Below are positions 1 through 8,916 of a stretch of 64,000 nucleotides of DNA, piece by piece; the stretch's first letter is position 1; each line of letters starts with the position of its first letter. The position numbers and the translations under genes were made by a program. The notes below the pieces were generated by a model. It saw nothing but the letters and a program-made list of their open reading frames with translations, searched no databases and was not told the origin of the DNA. The stretch lies in NCBI GenBank assembly GCA_026390135.1, contig JAPLGN010000006.1, positions 42,808 to 106,807 on the forward strand. The letters are read 5' to 3'. This stretch comes from Campylobacterales bacterium (GTDB lineage Bacteria; Campylobacterota; Campylobacteria; Campylobacterales; Sulfurimonadaceae).

Positions 1-131
1 GAGCATCAGCTCTTGAAGAAGCAAAAGTAATTGCAGTGGATATGAAAGATCAAGATGTTAAAGATGCGGTTGCAGCGGGTCAGGTTCCTGAAATCGTTGC
101 TCTTATTGCGTACCTTAATAGCTTGAAATAA
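1..131 (+). CDS. ccoO: cbb3-type cytochrome c oxidase subunit II, 3' end
   Basis: Only the last 42 codons are in the window (reading frame from position 3, stop TAA at 129-131). The visible tail ends PEIVALIAYLNSLK, the usual end of the mono-haem cytochrome c subunit CcoO, in which the last helix packs against the haem domain. CcoO carries electrons to the CcoN catalytic subunit of the high-affinity terminal oxidase in the inner membrane. The haem motif lies upstream of the window, so the call rests on the C-terminal sequence and on ccoQ and ccoP following directly, 10 bases away. Confidence 0.85.
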   Translation, partial: ASALEEAKVIAVDMKDQDVKDAVAAGQVPEIVALIAYLNSLK

Positions 132-141
132 GGAAACTGAC

Positions 142-348
142 GTGGACATTGCTACCTTTCAAGCGTATGGATATTTTTTCTTTACCGCCTTTATGGTGGC
201 GGTACTGTATGGGTACATTTACCATTTATACAGTTCTCAGAAAAAAGGGACATGCGATTACGAGAAGTATGGCAATATCGCGCTCCATGATGATATCACC
301 GATCAGCCGATCGAGGAGATCTCAAAAACCGATGAGATAAAAAAGTAG
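142..348 (+). CDS. ccoQ: cbb3-type cytochrome c oxidase subunit CcoQ/FixQ
   Basis: A 68-residue protein with one membrane helix (about residues 6-27, FQAYGYFFFTAFMVAVLYGY) and a polar, charged cytoplasmic tail rich in D/E/K. This is the size and shape of CcoQ, the small non-catalytic subunit that stabilises the cbb3 complex. It starts with GTG at 142, eight bases after an AGGAAA ribosome-binding sequence, between ccoO and ccoP. A second reading frame over the same bases is a shadow. The GTG start is chosen because the protein begins MDIATFQAYG with no earlier start after the ccoO stop. Confidence 0.88.
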   Translation: MDIATFQAYGYFFFTAFMVAVLYGYIYHLYSSQKKGTCDYEKYGNIALHDDITDQPIEEISKTDEIKK

Positions 349-357
349 GAGGCATAC

Positions 358-1290
358 ATGAATAAGACAGTTTTAGCTGCTATCATAGTTGTAATTGCGA
401 TGCTTGGTTTCACATACGTAGCTGTCGGTTCTGCCGGCGGTATGGGTGGAGATGGTGACTGGGTTAACAAACTCGCTGTATTAGGCGCGGTTGTTCTCGT
501 TATCATCACGGCATTTGTTGTTACCAAATATGTTCGACAGATGCAAAGCGATACAGCAAGTGGTAAACTTGCTGATGAAAACTGGGATGGAATTGGAGAG
601 TATAAAAACGAACTTCCTTTAGGATGGGCGGTTATATTTCTTGGTTCAGTCGTTTGGGCGATTTGGTATTTTCTTGCAGGATACCCAGTCAATGCGTATT
701 CACAAATTGGTGAGTACAATGAAGAAGTTGCAGCGCACGATGCGAAATTCGATGCGCAATTCGCTAATATGGATGAATCTACGCTTAATGCAATGGGTGA
801 ATCTGTATTTATCGTTCAATGTGCGCCATGTCATGGTTTGCAAGCAGACGGTATGGGTGGAAAAGCGGCTGATTTACATCAACGCCTTGCTGAGAAATCA
901 GTAAAATACGTGATTATGAATGGTGGAAATAATAATCTTTTGGGAACAAGCATGCCAATGCCTGATCGTAACGGATTAATGAACGCTAATACAAATGCGT
1001 TGATTACAGATGCTGAGATTGATGCAGTAGCAAAATATGTTGCTGGCGGATTGAAAGGCACTGAAGGTGCAAGCGTATTTGCAGGCACGTGTGCGGCATG
1101 TCATGGTCCAGACGGCAAAGGTATGGAGATGGTTGCTCCAAACATTGCTGAAATGTCTCCATCGATGGTTGATATGGTTCTTCATCACGGTAAAAAAGGT
1201 GCTATAGGTCAAATGCCAGCATTTACTAACCTGACTGCAGTTCAATACAAAGCACTTGACGCGTATGTTGCAAGCTTGAGTAAGAAATAA
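358..1290 (+). CDS. ccoP: cbb3-type cytochrome c oxidase di-haem subunit III
   Basis: 310 residues. The N-terminus has hydrophobic segments at about 5-25, 38-57 and 88-107. Two cytochrome c domains follow, with CAPCH at 155-159 and CAACH at 245-249. Methionines in MPMPDRNG and GQMPAFT are likely axial ligands. CcoP takes electrons from soluble c-type cytochromes and passes them to CcoO/CcoN. It has an extra N-terminal membrane helix compared with the simplest CcoP proteins, a common arrangement in Campylobacterota as I recall it. The start ATG follows AGGAGGC. It lies 9 bases after ccoQ, in the same operon. Confidence 0.93.
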   Translation: MNKTVLAAIIVVIAMLGFTYVAVGSAGGMGGDGDWVNKLAVLGAVVLVIITAFVVTKYVRQMQSDTASGKLADENWDGIGEYKNELPLGWAVIFLGSVVWAIWYFLAGYPVNAYSQIGEYNEEVAAHDAKFDAQFANMDESTLNAMGESVFIVQCAPCHGLQADGMGGKAADLHQRLAEKSVKYVIMNGGNNNLLGTSMPMPDRNGLMNANTNALITDAEIDAVAKYVAGGLKGTEGASVFAGTCAACHGPDGKGMEMVAPNIAEMSPSMVDMVLHHGKKGAIGQMPAFTNLTAVQYKALDAYVASLSKK

Positions 1291-1300
1291 GGAGCAAATT

Positions 1301-1507
1301 ATGGAAAATCGTAGTATTTTTTCACTACACGGTATTACCGGCATGTTGATTGCTACTGTATTGCTTCTCTCTATCCTCGTCGGTTTAACCGTATGGGGAT
1401 TGGGTGTTCAACAAGCAAGTGCGGATAACTTTTACCAAGTCAATAATGAAAAAGAGATCAAAATGATCAGCACAGAAAATGCTGCTCATTTGGTCGATGT
1501 AAAGTAA
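1301..1507 (+). CDS. DUF4006 family small membrane protein
   Basis: 68 residues, with one strong membrane helix at about 13-36 (GITGMLIATVLLLSILVGLTVWGLG) and a periplasmic tail. It matches the DUF4006 family, which in Campylobacterota sits right after ccoP; no biochemical role is known to me. The gene starts 10 bases after ccoP behind AAGGAGCAAATT. By position it is probably an assembly or stability factor for the cbb3 oxidase, which is inference. The family call rests on memory of the conserved RSIFSLHGITGML start. Confidence 0.75.
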   Translation: MENRSIFSLHGITGMLIATVLLLSILVGLTVWGLGVQQASADNFYQVNNEKEIKMISTENAAHLVDVK

Positions 1508-1517
1508 GGAGTTTTAG

Positions 1518-1619
1518 ATGGCAAGTATCATGGATAAGCTCATCACTGTTGCTTTGATTGTTTCTGCAGCGATCACGTTGTGGGCGGTAGTTACACCTAA
1601 CCACCTCTACATCGGTTGA
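1518..1619 (+). CDS. 33-residue single-helix membrane protein
   Basis: A short gene reading MASIMDKLITVALIVSAAITLWAVVTPNHLYIG. It has a strong ribosome-binding site (GTAAGGAG) six bases before ATG and one membrane helix at about residues 8-25. The spacing from DUF4006 (10 bases) and the overlap with the next gene (TTG inside its stop) make it a regular member of the operon and not a chance frame. The function is unknown. Small helices of this kind near cbb3 genes often belong to the oxidase complex or its assembly, but nothing here shows that directly. Confidence 0.7.
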   Translation: MASIMDKLITVALIVSAAITLWAVVTPNHLYIG

Positions 1620-2326
1620 TTAAATTGAAATTCTCACGAGGGCTTGCGGCCCTCACCCTCACCCTTATATCCACACTTTCTTTGCATGCTGAATTCTTAT
1701 ATAAAGATGATGTTGTAAAAAATCCAAAATTCACACAACAAATTGAATCAATAGGCTCTGAACTTAAAGCCAAAACAGGAATATCCCTTTATTTAGTTAT
1801 GGCTCGTGATTTAGATAATAATGAATCGATTAGTGATTTTGAAAAGCGTATTAGCGTAGAGACAAATGACTCTGCAGTTATAATGACGTTCGTTGAGCTC
1901 AAACAAGAGGTCGATATTTTAGCGCGTCCAACATCTTTATATAATAATTTTAATAAAGGGCAGGTGTTGAGTCCTAATGCAACGTTTATCGGTGCAGTGG
2001 TGAGTTCGATTATGTTTGCTCGTAGTTATGATGCAGTAAAAGAGCTAATTGTTAATCGTGGCGGGACAATATTACCTATTTTAGCTGAACGTACTAAAGG
2101 ACTCGATACTGTTTCAAAATACTCTGTAGCTATGTACAATGGTTACGCCGATGTTGCTGAGCAAATCGCAGCTTCAAAAGGACAAACTCTTAGTTCATCT
2201 GCTGGTAGTGGAAGCAAAGACTTTATTGATATTTTACGTTTAATCTTTTATGCTATTATTGCCTATGCACTCATAGTTTATGTACGTGGGCGCTTCTTTA
2301 GAAAAAGAGAGCAAAAAAGTGAATAA
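1616..2326 (+). CDS. TPM-domain-like membrane-anchored periplasmic protein
   Basis: 236 residues with a signal peptide (about 1-25, ending LSLHA), a periplasmic domain and a C-terminal helix (about 208-226) followed by a basic tail GRFFRKREQK. The middle, with its FEKRISVET, DSAVIMTFVELKQEVDI and S-rich linker, resembles the TPM fold found in small periplasmic proteins tied to respiratory complex upkeep. The start is uncertain: TTG at 1616 overlaps the previous stop, and TTG at 1625 gives the cleaner signal peptide MKFSRGLAAL. It overlaps the next gene by 8 bases, so the two are translationally coupled. Confidence 0.6.
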   Translation: MIKLKFSRGLAALTLTLISTLSLHAEFLYKDDVVKNPKFTQQIESIGSELKAKTGISLYLVMARDLDNNESISDFEKRISVETNDSAVIMTFVELKQEVDILARPTSLYNNFNKGQVLSPNATFIGAVVSSIMFARSYDAVKELIVNRGGTILPILAERTKGLDTVSKYSVAMYNGYADVAEQIAASKGQTLSSSAGSGSKDFIDILRLIFYAIIAYALIVYVRGRFFRKREQKSE

Positions 2327-2834
2327 AACTAATATTAATGCAGGAAAAAAGTGGCCATGGATTATTGGTTTAGCAATTGTTGGTGTTATAGGATTTGCTA
2401 TAGCAACAGTTAGAGTTGCCATAAAAAATCCTGTTGAAATGTCTGAGTATGGTATGCAAAGTTACCAAGCGTATGAAGACAATGTTAATGACATTATCAA
2501 TGCTAAACTTTCGTTTGATAAAAACTATACCATTGCTTTTTTGACTCCTCAGATTATTCAAAAAGGGGCAGTTATTGTCTATAAAATAACTGATAAATCC
2601 AATATTGCGATTAATGATGCAAAAGTAGACGTCGTTTTAACTCGCCCTGATACAACAAAGTTGGATCTTAATTTAACGGCACCAACGATTAGTAATGGTG
2701 TTTACACATTCAATTCCATTGATCTTCCAAAAGAGGGTCGTTGGGATATTATGGCAAAAATCTCCATTGGTGATAAGCAGCGCTATTATAATCTCAAAGC
2801 CGACACTCGCTACCCTAATATTTTCGAGTTTTAA
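2319..2834 (+). CDS. FixH-like cbb3 oxidase accessory protein
   Basis: 171 residues from the GTG at 2319, which overlaps the previous stop. An upstream in-frame start at 2280 would add 13 residues inside the previous gene and is less likely. A short basic N-terminus leads into one membrane helix (about residues 13-32), then an exported beta-rich domain with NPVEMSEYGMQSYQAYEDNVN and EGRWDIMAKISIGDKQRYYN. The EGRWD motif and layout fit the FixH/CcoH family, which helps copper loading and assembly of cbb3 oxidase. Its place at the end of the cco cluster supports this. Confidence 0.7.
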   Translation: MNKTNINAGKKWPWIIGLAIVGVIGFAIATVRVAIKNPVEMSEYGMQSYQAYEDNVNDIINAKLSFDKNYTIAFLTPQIIQKGAVIVYKITDKSNIAINDAKVDVVLTRPDTTKLDLNLTAPTISNGVYTFNSIDLPKEGRWDIMAKISIGDKQRYYNLKADTRYPNIFEF

Positions 2835-5170
2835 TGCAGCGCACCTGCGTTGTTTTTCCAACCTCTCGTTCGATACGTGATGCTCTAGATAATTACAGTG
2901 AAGGATTTTTACCTACTCTTATGGGGATGGGGGATTTTCTGGATCGGGTTATTTTGAGTGAAAACGTTGTGTCTCCGGATAATGATCTACGTCTTCTTGC
3001 TCTTCATGAAGCTTCTAATTTTGCCACTTTTGACAAACTTCTTATTGAACGCAACTTTTTTACATTTATTCAAAATTCATCCTATATTTTTCGTTTTTTT
3101 GAAGAACTCAGTGGCGAGATGGTTCCCATTGGTGCATTGGAAGGAGCGGACGTTTATGGAGAATATGAAGAACATATTGCAATATTAAAACAGTTGTGGC
3201 TGAGTTATGCCCAGATAGTGCAGTCGCGTGGATGGAATGATCCTATATTTTCTAAATCAACAGTATTGATAAATGAGGGGTACGTGAAAGGGTTTGAGAC
3301 CATTACAGTACACGTCGAAGGATACTTAAGTCGTTATGAGCTCGAAGTGCTACGTGCATGCTCGATTGTAACGCGCGTGGAGTGTATTTATCATGCTACA
3401 ACATTTAATGAAAAGATGTCGTCGCGATTTCGAGAGCTAACGTTAGAAATTGAATCAGGATATAAATATCGACTCAATTTGAGTGATATGTCCATTATAG
3501 AATCTTCAGTGATTGAACCATTGGAAGATGTGACGTGTGAGATATTTCATAACCGTTTGGTTCAGGTAGGATTTGTAAAAGCAAAGATTGCTATAATGGT
3601 TGAAAGCGGTATTAGTCCAGAGCGTATTGTTGTTGTCACCCCGGATGAGGCGTTTGCGAGTTATTTACGAATGTTTGATGACGAGCAAAATTTTAACTTC
3701 GCAATGGGAACATCGCTTAACGATGAACGAGTAGTACGTGACATAGAAGCCATTGAGCTCTATATGGGTGAGCAGAGTGTGGAGAATAAGGCGCGGCTTG
3801 AGAAGGTTTCGTCACAGCTGCATGAATGGATTAAAGGACATTATTACGAACCGTTTCGTTACGATGATCTAGCGGGTCTGTGTACCATGCTGGTAGAGAG
3901 TGCTCATCGTATTGAGGTTAAAGAGATTTTAAATGAAGAGTGTGAAAAATTTAAACCCATTGTTGATGCTTTGGCGGGATATGAGTTTAAGTCAGCTTTA
4001 CGCATATATCTTTCGCGTGTGAAAAGCCGTTCGATCGATGATGTACATGGCGGAAAAATTACGGTCATGGGGTTGCTGGAGACACGTGGAGTAGCGTTTG
4101 ACGGGGTGATAGTAGTTGATTTTAATGAAGGTTTTGTCCCACATCGAAGTCAAAAAGATCTCTTTTTAAATACGAAAACGAGGCGGATAGCCGATTTGCC
4201 TACGACACTGGAGCGTGAATCACTCCAAAAGCATTATTATTGGATGCTGTTTCAGCGTGCGCAACAAGTTGTAATTTCGTGTGTCCAAAACAGTGAAACA
4301 ATTCCATCACGATTTTTATTACAGTTGGGAATCCAAATGCAGGAAGCAGAAGTTGATTACGGGTCTCTTCTTTTTCCAACCGTAGAGTTTCAAGAACGTC
4401 GTGTTGAGTATTGTGAGAGCGACTATGATTTTTGCATACATCCCCTTTCTGCAAGCGGTTTAAAGAGTTTTTTAACGTGTAAACGACAATTCTATACCAA
4501 ATATATTTTAAAAATAAAAGAGCATGAACAACCCCAAGATTTAAGTCGCGAGCGGGACATCGGCAATCGTCTTCATGCAGCTATGGAAAAAATATACATG
4601 ACGTGTGATCATTATGATTCGCCCAGTGAGATTAAAAAAGCCATTATCAAGGCTTTATGTGATCATGAGACAAGTGATGGGATGGAGCGCTATGTTGAGG
4701 CATTATGGATTGAGAAGCTAAACCCTTTTTATCTCAATGAGATAGAGAGATTTTCGCATGGAGTACGTATTGCGTATCATGAAAAAGAGGCCGAGAAAGT
4801 TATTGAGGGGATAAGGCTGAATGGCAGAATAGATCGACTTGATAGGACACTGGATGGATTGGAAGTGTTGGATTATAAAACCGGTAATTTTGCGGATACA
4901 ACCAGCAAGGTAAAAGAGGGAGATGTTGATTACCAACTCGCCATTTACGGAGTGCTTGCCCAAGAGTTTGGAAATATCAGTCGTTGTGGATACTACGATT
5001 TAAAAACGGGAAAAGTTGTTTATGAGCAGTTTTTAGAGGAAAAGATTGAAAAATTACACGAAATTCTGCGGAGTTTGGCACTCCAAAAAACGTGGGTTTG
5101 GGAAATGACAGAGGATTTAAAAGATTGCCGATACTGTCCCTATACTTTGTTGTGTAAAAGGGAGCTATAA
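2834..5170 (+). CDS. addB: AddB-like helicase/nuclease subunit with iron-sulfur nuclease domain
   Basis: 778 residues. The N-terminus resembles a degenerate UvrD-type helicase module. The C-terminus is a RecB-type PD-(D/E)XK nuclease with GRIDRLD...LEVLDYKTG. It is framed by one cysteine in FLTCKRQF (about residue 550) and three in CRYCPYTLLC (last 15 residues), the pattern of the 4Fe-4S staple of AddB. AddAB processes double-strand breaks for RecA. The start ATG overlaps the previous stop by one base, and addA follows with no gap. There is no clear Walker A, as expected for AddB in this phylum. Confidence 0.85.
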   Translation: MQRTCVVFPTSRSIRDALDNYSEGFLPTLMGMGDFLDRVILSENVVSPDNDLRLLALHEASNFATFDKLLIERNFFTFIQNSSYIFRFFEELSGEMVPIGALEGADVYGEYEEHIAILKQLWLSYAQIVQSRGWNDPIFSKSTVLINEGYVKGFETITVHVEGYLSRYELEVLRACSIVTRVECIYHATTFNEKMSSRFRELTLEIESGYKYRLNLSDMSIIESSVIEPLEDVTCEIFHNRLVQVGFVKAKIAIMVESGISPERIVVVTPDEAFASYLRMFDDEQNFNFAMGTSLNDERVVRDIEAIELYMGEQSVENKARLEKVSSQLHEWIKGHYYEPFRYDDLAGLCTMLVESAHRIEVKEILNEECEKFKPIVDALAGYEFKSALRIYLSRVKSRSIDDVHGGKITVMGLLETRGVAFDGVIVVDFNEGFVPHRSQKDLFLNTKTRRIADLPTTLERESLQKHYYWMLFQRAQQVVISCVQNSETIPSRFLLQLGIQMQEAEVDYGSLLFPTVEFQERRVEYCESDYDFCIHPLSASGLKSFLTCKRQFYTKYILKIKEHEQPQDLSRERDIGNRLHAAMEKIYMTCDHYDSPSEIKKAIIKALCDHETSDGMERYVEALWIEKLNPFYLNEIERFSHGVRIAYHEKEAEKVIEGIRLNGRIDRLDRTLDGLEVLDYKTGNFADTTSKVKEGDVDYQLAIYGVLAQEFGNISRCGYYDLKTGKVVYEQFLEEKIEKLHEILRSLALQKTWVWEMTEDLKDCRYCPYTLLCKREL

Positions 5171-7876
5171 ATGAGTCATTTTGAACCTTTTTTAGCCTAT
5201 GAAGCCAGTGCCGGAAGCGGAAAAACTTTTAATCTCGTCGTCCGTTATTTGAGTTTACTGTTTATGGGTGAAGAGGTTGAAACCATTACAGCATTGACCT
5301 TTACCAACAAAGCTGCCAATGAGATGCGTACTCGTGTGGTGGAGACATTGCAGGCATTGGAAAAACGGGGAGAGTTGTCTGAAATAGCTAAAGTAAGTGG
5401 TTTAAATGAAGATGAAATCTTAGCCAACCGAGATAAAGTTCTGTGGAAACTGCTCCGCTCTGATATGAAAATTTCCACGATTGATACTTTTTTTGGAAGT
5501 ATTTTGCGTAAGTTTGCCCTCAATGCAGGGATTATGCCGACGTTTACTGCCTCCAACGCGCATCACGAAGTGAAATTTTTAAAACGTTTTTTACACGAGG
5601 TAGAGATTGCAGGGGAGATAGCAACGCTCACGAATCTCTCACAGCTAAGTTCAAAACGGCTTGAAGATGTTTTCACTCTTCTTGCAACCCTTTATGCGAA
5701 ACATAAAGAGTTTGAAGTGTTAACTCTTCCTCAATTCTCCGTGACATTTGACCCCATAGCCCAGGCGATGGGATATTCACACGAATTATCAGAATTACTT
5801 TTAAGCAAACCCTTAAGTGATCGGTCGCGTAAGACGATGATTATTGAGGACTATGAGGATCTTTTGAAAAAAACGTGGATTTTTAAGCCGAGTTTGGAGT
5901 ATTGGGATTTTAAAAAAATCTTTGAGCCTAAAATGGATGAATTATTGCAAAAAATCCAAGAGGCGATACGTATTCAAATGCAACACCGTGAAGCGGAGCT
6001 TTTAAGTGCCTTGAATCGCATTTTGAAAATTTACATCAAGAGTCGTCATGCCCTGATCGTTCAAAATAATGAGCTTACATTTGATGACATCACATTGATG
6101 GTGCATGATTTGTTAAGGGGAAAACTGGAGAGTGAATTTCTCTATTTCAGGCTGGATTCGGCGATGAAACATCTGCTTCTGGATGAATTTCAAGATACGA
6201 GTGTCATCCAGTTTGATATTCTTAGACCTCTTATTGAAGAGATTGCCGCAGGTGTTGGGGTCAATGAGGGGGGAAGCTTCTTTTTTGTCGGAGATGTTAA
6301 GCAATCTATTTACCGTTTCAGGGGAGGGGTAAGTGCCCTTTTTTATCAGGTTGCGGAATATTTTGACGTTCAGGTACGCGCCTTAGAGGTGAACTACCGC
6401 TCAAGGGCGCAAGTGGTAGAGTTTGTCAATCGCGTATTTTGCTCAACAATGGAGAGGTATATTTCCCAATCTTCACCTTCGCACAAGCAGGGCGGATTGG
6501 TTGAAGTTTATCTTACTGAAGAACCACTAACGCTACTGATCAAACAGATTGAAGCATTACGACATGCTGGGGTAAATGAGGATGATATCGCTATTTTATG
6601 CGGTACGAATTCGGACGCTACGCGTGCGCAAGAGGTTCTTGAAGAGCAAGGAATTCATGTTGTAAGTGAAGCGACCTCACGGCTTATTCATCAGCGAAGT
6701 GTACGTGCGACCATTGAATATCTTCGTTATTGTTATTTTGGGAATGAGATCTATCGCCAAAACTGTGCCGCTTTGCTTGGGGGAGCAAGTATAGAGCGCA
6801 CACTGATTGTTGATGTTCAAACGCAGTGCGTTGAATTTGTTCTCAAACACAGTATTGGGGATAAAAGCGCTCTATTGTTTGTCGAAAAATTGAGTCAGTA
6901 TGCAGATATTGAGGCGGTTATTTTCGAGATAGATCGGCTCGAAGCTTCTTCACCTCAGAGTGATTTACATGGGATACGGATTATGACGGTACATAAATCC
7001 AAAGGGCTTGAGTTTGAACATGTCATTGTTTTGGATAGACTGGGACAGATGAAAAGCCGTAATGATTTCATTATGTATGAATATGACGGAATCAATCTTG
7101 AGCGAATGTTTATCCGAACTAAGGGTCGAGAGGAATTGGATGACGTCTATAAAAATGCTTTAGAAAAAGAGAAAAAACTTGAAAAAAGCGATCAGCTCAA
7201 TGCTCTCTATGTCGCACTAACAAGAGCGGTACAGTCGCTCACTATCATTGCAAAGCCAAAAGGATCTTGGTTTGAACCGTTGGGACTTAGCGAGGGACGT
7301 TGGGGAGAAAGTGCATTTGATATAACGCATACGCAACCATCTACCCCACTAAAAGCTCTTACGACCAAGAGTGTAAGTTATGGAAAACAAAGTGATACAG
7401 CCAAGACGGAGAAAAATACTATTATCGATTATGAAGCGATTAATTATGGCTTGGCCCTTCATTACGCGTTAGAGATGATGGAAAATTTTGAGACTGAATC
7501 TCTTAAAAATGCCCTTGAATCAACTCGAAAACGTTATGGAATGAGTATTGGAGAGGTAAAACTGGAACAATTACGCCAAACCTTGCATGCACTTATTGCG
7601 CATGAACAGTTTTGTCTTTTAACAAAAGGTAAGAGCTACAAAGAACAAGCTTTTTACTATCAGGGGCAAAAGCGAATTATCGATTTGCTCATAGAGCACG
7701 ATGAGGGATATTGGGTGGTTATCGACTACAAAAGCGGTGAAGAAAAAAGTATCGAGCATGCAGAGCAAGTGAAGAACTACATGAATGCAGTAGGTTTACT
7801 TTTAGGCGGTGAAGTGAGAGGCTACGTGTGTTACGCACGTGATGAAACATGCGAATGGCAAAAAGTAGAGGAATAA
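5171..7876 (+). CDS. addA: AddA-like UvrD/RecB family helicase-nuclease
   Basis: 901 residues. Helicase motifs are in order: Walker A ASAGSGKT at 12-19, Walker B LLLDEFQDTS (about 336-345), motif III VGDVKQSIYRFRGG, motif V MTVHKSKGLEFEH, and motif VI LNALYVALTRA. A C-terminal nuclease has RIIDLLIEHDEGYWVVIDYKSGE, carrying the D and DxK residues. With AddB it unwinds and resects broken ends. It is shorter than Bacillus AddA (about 1,230 residues), which is usual in Campylobacterota. It starts immediately after the addB stop, so the two are one transcript. Confidence 0.9.
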   Translation: MSHFEPFLAYEASAGSGKTFNLVVRYLSLLFMGEEVETITALTFTNKAANEMRTRVVETLQALEKRGELSEIAKVSGLNEDEILANRDKVLWKLLRSDMKISTIDTFFGSILRKFALNAGIMPTFTASNAHHEVKFLKRFLHEVEIAGEIATLTNLSQLSSKRLEDVFTLLATLYAKHKEFEVLTLPQFSVTFDPIAQAMGYSHELSELLLSKPLSDRSRKTMIIEDYEDLLKKTWIFKPSLEYWDFKKIFEPKMDELLQKIQEAIRIQMQHREAELLSALNRILKIYIKSRHALIVQNNELTFDDITLMVHDLLRGKLESEFLYFRLDSAMKHLLLDEFQDTSVIQFDILRPLIEEIAAGVGVNEGGSFFFVGDVKQSIYRFRGGVSALFYQVAEYFDVQVRALEVNYRSRAQVVEFVNRVFCSTMERYISQSSPSHKQGGLVEVYLTEEPLTLLIKQIEALRHAGVNEDDIAILCGTNSDATRAQEVLEEQGIHVVSEATSRLIHQRSVRATIEYLRYCYFGNEIYRQNCAALLGGASIERTLIVDVQTQCVEFVLKHSIGDKSALLFVEKLSQYADIEAVIFEIDRLEASSPQSDLHGIRIMTVHKSKGLEFEHVIVLDRLGQMKSRNDFIMYEYDGINLERMFIRTKGREELDDVYKNALEKEKKLEKSDQLNALYVALTRAVQSLTIIAKPKGSWFEPLGLSEGRWGESAFDITHTQPSTPLKALTTKSVSYGKQSDTAKTEKNTIIDYEAINYGLALHYALEMMENFETESLKNALESTRKRYGMSIGEVKLEQLRQTLHALIAHEQFCLLTKGKSYKEQAFYYQGQKRIIDLLIEHDEGYWVVIDYKSGEEKSIEHAEQVKNYMNAVGLLLGGEVRGYVCYARDETCEWQKVEE

Positions 7877-7924
7877 TTGTGCTTATAGAAAACTTAATTT
7901 AAGTATATTATAAGTTTAAAAGGG

Positions 7925-7930
7925 TACAAT
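7925..7930 (+). promoter_or_regulatory. putative -10 promoter box for rplM-rpsI
   Basis: TACAAT sits 35 bases before the rplM start, in an AT-rich stretch after addA that also contains TATATTATAAG. There is no clear -35 box, as is typical of sigma70 promoters in this phylum, which use periodic AT tracts instead. Inference only. Confidence 0.45.
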
Positions 7931-7964
7931 TTCGCCACTAAAAGACTTAAAAAGGAGGCTCACG

Positions 7965-8387
7965 ATGAAATTTACTAAAATTGCAACACCTGAGCAAATC
8001 GACCGTAAATGGGTTTTGATCGATGCAGAGGGTATGACATTCGGTCGTTTAATGACGGATGTTGCTACTCGTCTTCGCGGAAAAGATAAACCTTATTTTA
8101 CTCCAAATATTGACTGTGGTGACTTCGTTGTTATTATTAATGCATCAAAAATCGTTATTAACGGTAATGGTAAATTGGCAAACAAAGAGTACCACACACA
8201 TAGCGGTTACTTCGGTAGCGTTAAAAGTGTAAAAATGACAGAGCTTTTGGCTACTAACCCAGAAAAACTCTTCAAACTCGCAGCTCGCGGAATGCTTCCT
8301 AAAACAAAATTAGGTCGTGCGATGTTGAAAAAATTAAAAATCTATGCAGATGCTGAGCATCCTCACTCTGCACAGATCGCTAAGTAA
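7965..8387 (+). CDS. rplM: 50S ribosomal protein L13
   Basis: 140 residues, full length for L13, with the conserved [50 protein letters not shown] near the N-terminus and the [21 protein letters not shown] signature. L13 is an early-assembly protein of the large subunit. The start follows AAAGGAGGCTCACG, a strong ribosome-binding site. It is followed after 9 bases by rpsI, the standard L13-S9 pair. Confidence 0.98.
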   Translation: MKFTKIATPEQIDRKWVLIDAEGMTFGRLMTDVATRLRGKDKPYFTPNIDCGDFVVIINASKIVINGNGKLANKEYHTHSGYFGSVKSVKMTELLATNPEKLFKLAARGMLPKTKLGRAMLKKLKIYADAEHPHSAQIAK

Positions 8388-8396
8388 GGATCCCCG

Positions 8397-8786
8397 ATGG
8401 TAAAAACATATGCAACTGGCAAAAGAAAAACATCGATCGCTAAAGTATGGTTGACTCCAGGTACCGGTAAAATTACCGTTAACGGTCTTTCACTTGACGC
8501 ATGGCTTGGTGGTCTTGAAGCGAAAAAATTGCGTGTAACGCAACCTCTTTCTCTTACTAAACAAGACACATCGGTAGATATTAACGCAACCACAACTGGT
8601 GGCGGATTTTCAGGTCAATCTGATGCACTTCGTCACGGTATCTCGAAAGCACTTTGTACATTTGATCCAGCATTCCGTGTTGTATTGAAACCTTACGGTA
8701 TGCTTACTCGTGACTCACGTATCGTTGAGCGTAAAAAACCAGGTCTTCGTAAAGCACGTCGTTCACCTCAATTCTCTAAAAGATAA
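8397..8786 (+). CDS. rpsI: 30S ribosomal protein S9
   Basis: 129 residues, with the S9 signatures [42 protein letters not shown] and the basic tail [17 protein letters not shown], whose final SKR reaches the P-site tRNA. It is co-transcribed with rplM (9-base gap, RBS AAGGATCCCCG). A hairpin follows the stop directly. Nothing unusual. Confidence 0.98.
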   Translation: MVKTYATGKRKTSIAKVWLTPGTGKITVNGLSLDAWLGGLEAKKLRVTQPLSLTKQDTSVDINATTTGGGFSGQSDALRHGISKALCTFDPAFRVVLKPYGMLTRDSRIVERKKPGLRKARRSPQFSKR

Positions 8787-8791
8787 TAGAC

Positions 8792-8817
8792 GCCATTGGA
8801 GCAAAAGCCCCAATGGC
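8792..8817 (+). terminator. stem-loop after rpsI
   Basis: GCCATTGG pairs with CCAATGGC around a 10-base loop, beginning five bases after the rpsI stop. There is no T-tract after it, so it could be a weak terminator or a 3'-end stabilising hairpin. It resembles the first hairpin of the operon-end repeats seen at about 17.7, 47.1, 52.2 and 57.9 kb. Confidence 0.5.
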
Positions 8818-8874
8818 TGCGTTATCACTGGGTTCTCTTCAGCAGAGGGCTCAAAATCACTTGCGATTTTTGCT

Positions 8875-8902
8875 CGTCATTCCCGCGAAAGCGGGAATCC
8901 AG
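8875..8902. repeat. REP-like palindromic element
   Basis: A perfect 8-bp stem ATTCCCGC/GCGGGAAT closed by a GAAA loop, flanked by CGTC and CCAG. Elements with this core are widely dispersed in proteobacterial genomes and are often linked to RAYT transposases. No transposase is nearby. A diverged copy lies at 31210-31238. Confidence 0.75.
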
Positions 8903-8916
8903 CTCTTTTTCTCTTC

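Noticed and set aside
2834..7876. Reading addB-addA as a phage or plasmid helicase pair
   Set aside because: The iron-sulfur cysteine pattern and paired RecB-type nuclease domains fit AddAB of Campylobacterota, and the neighbours are core genes.
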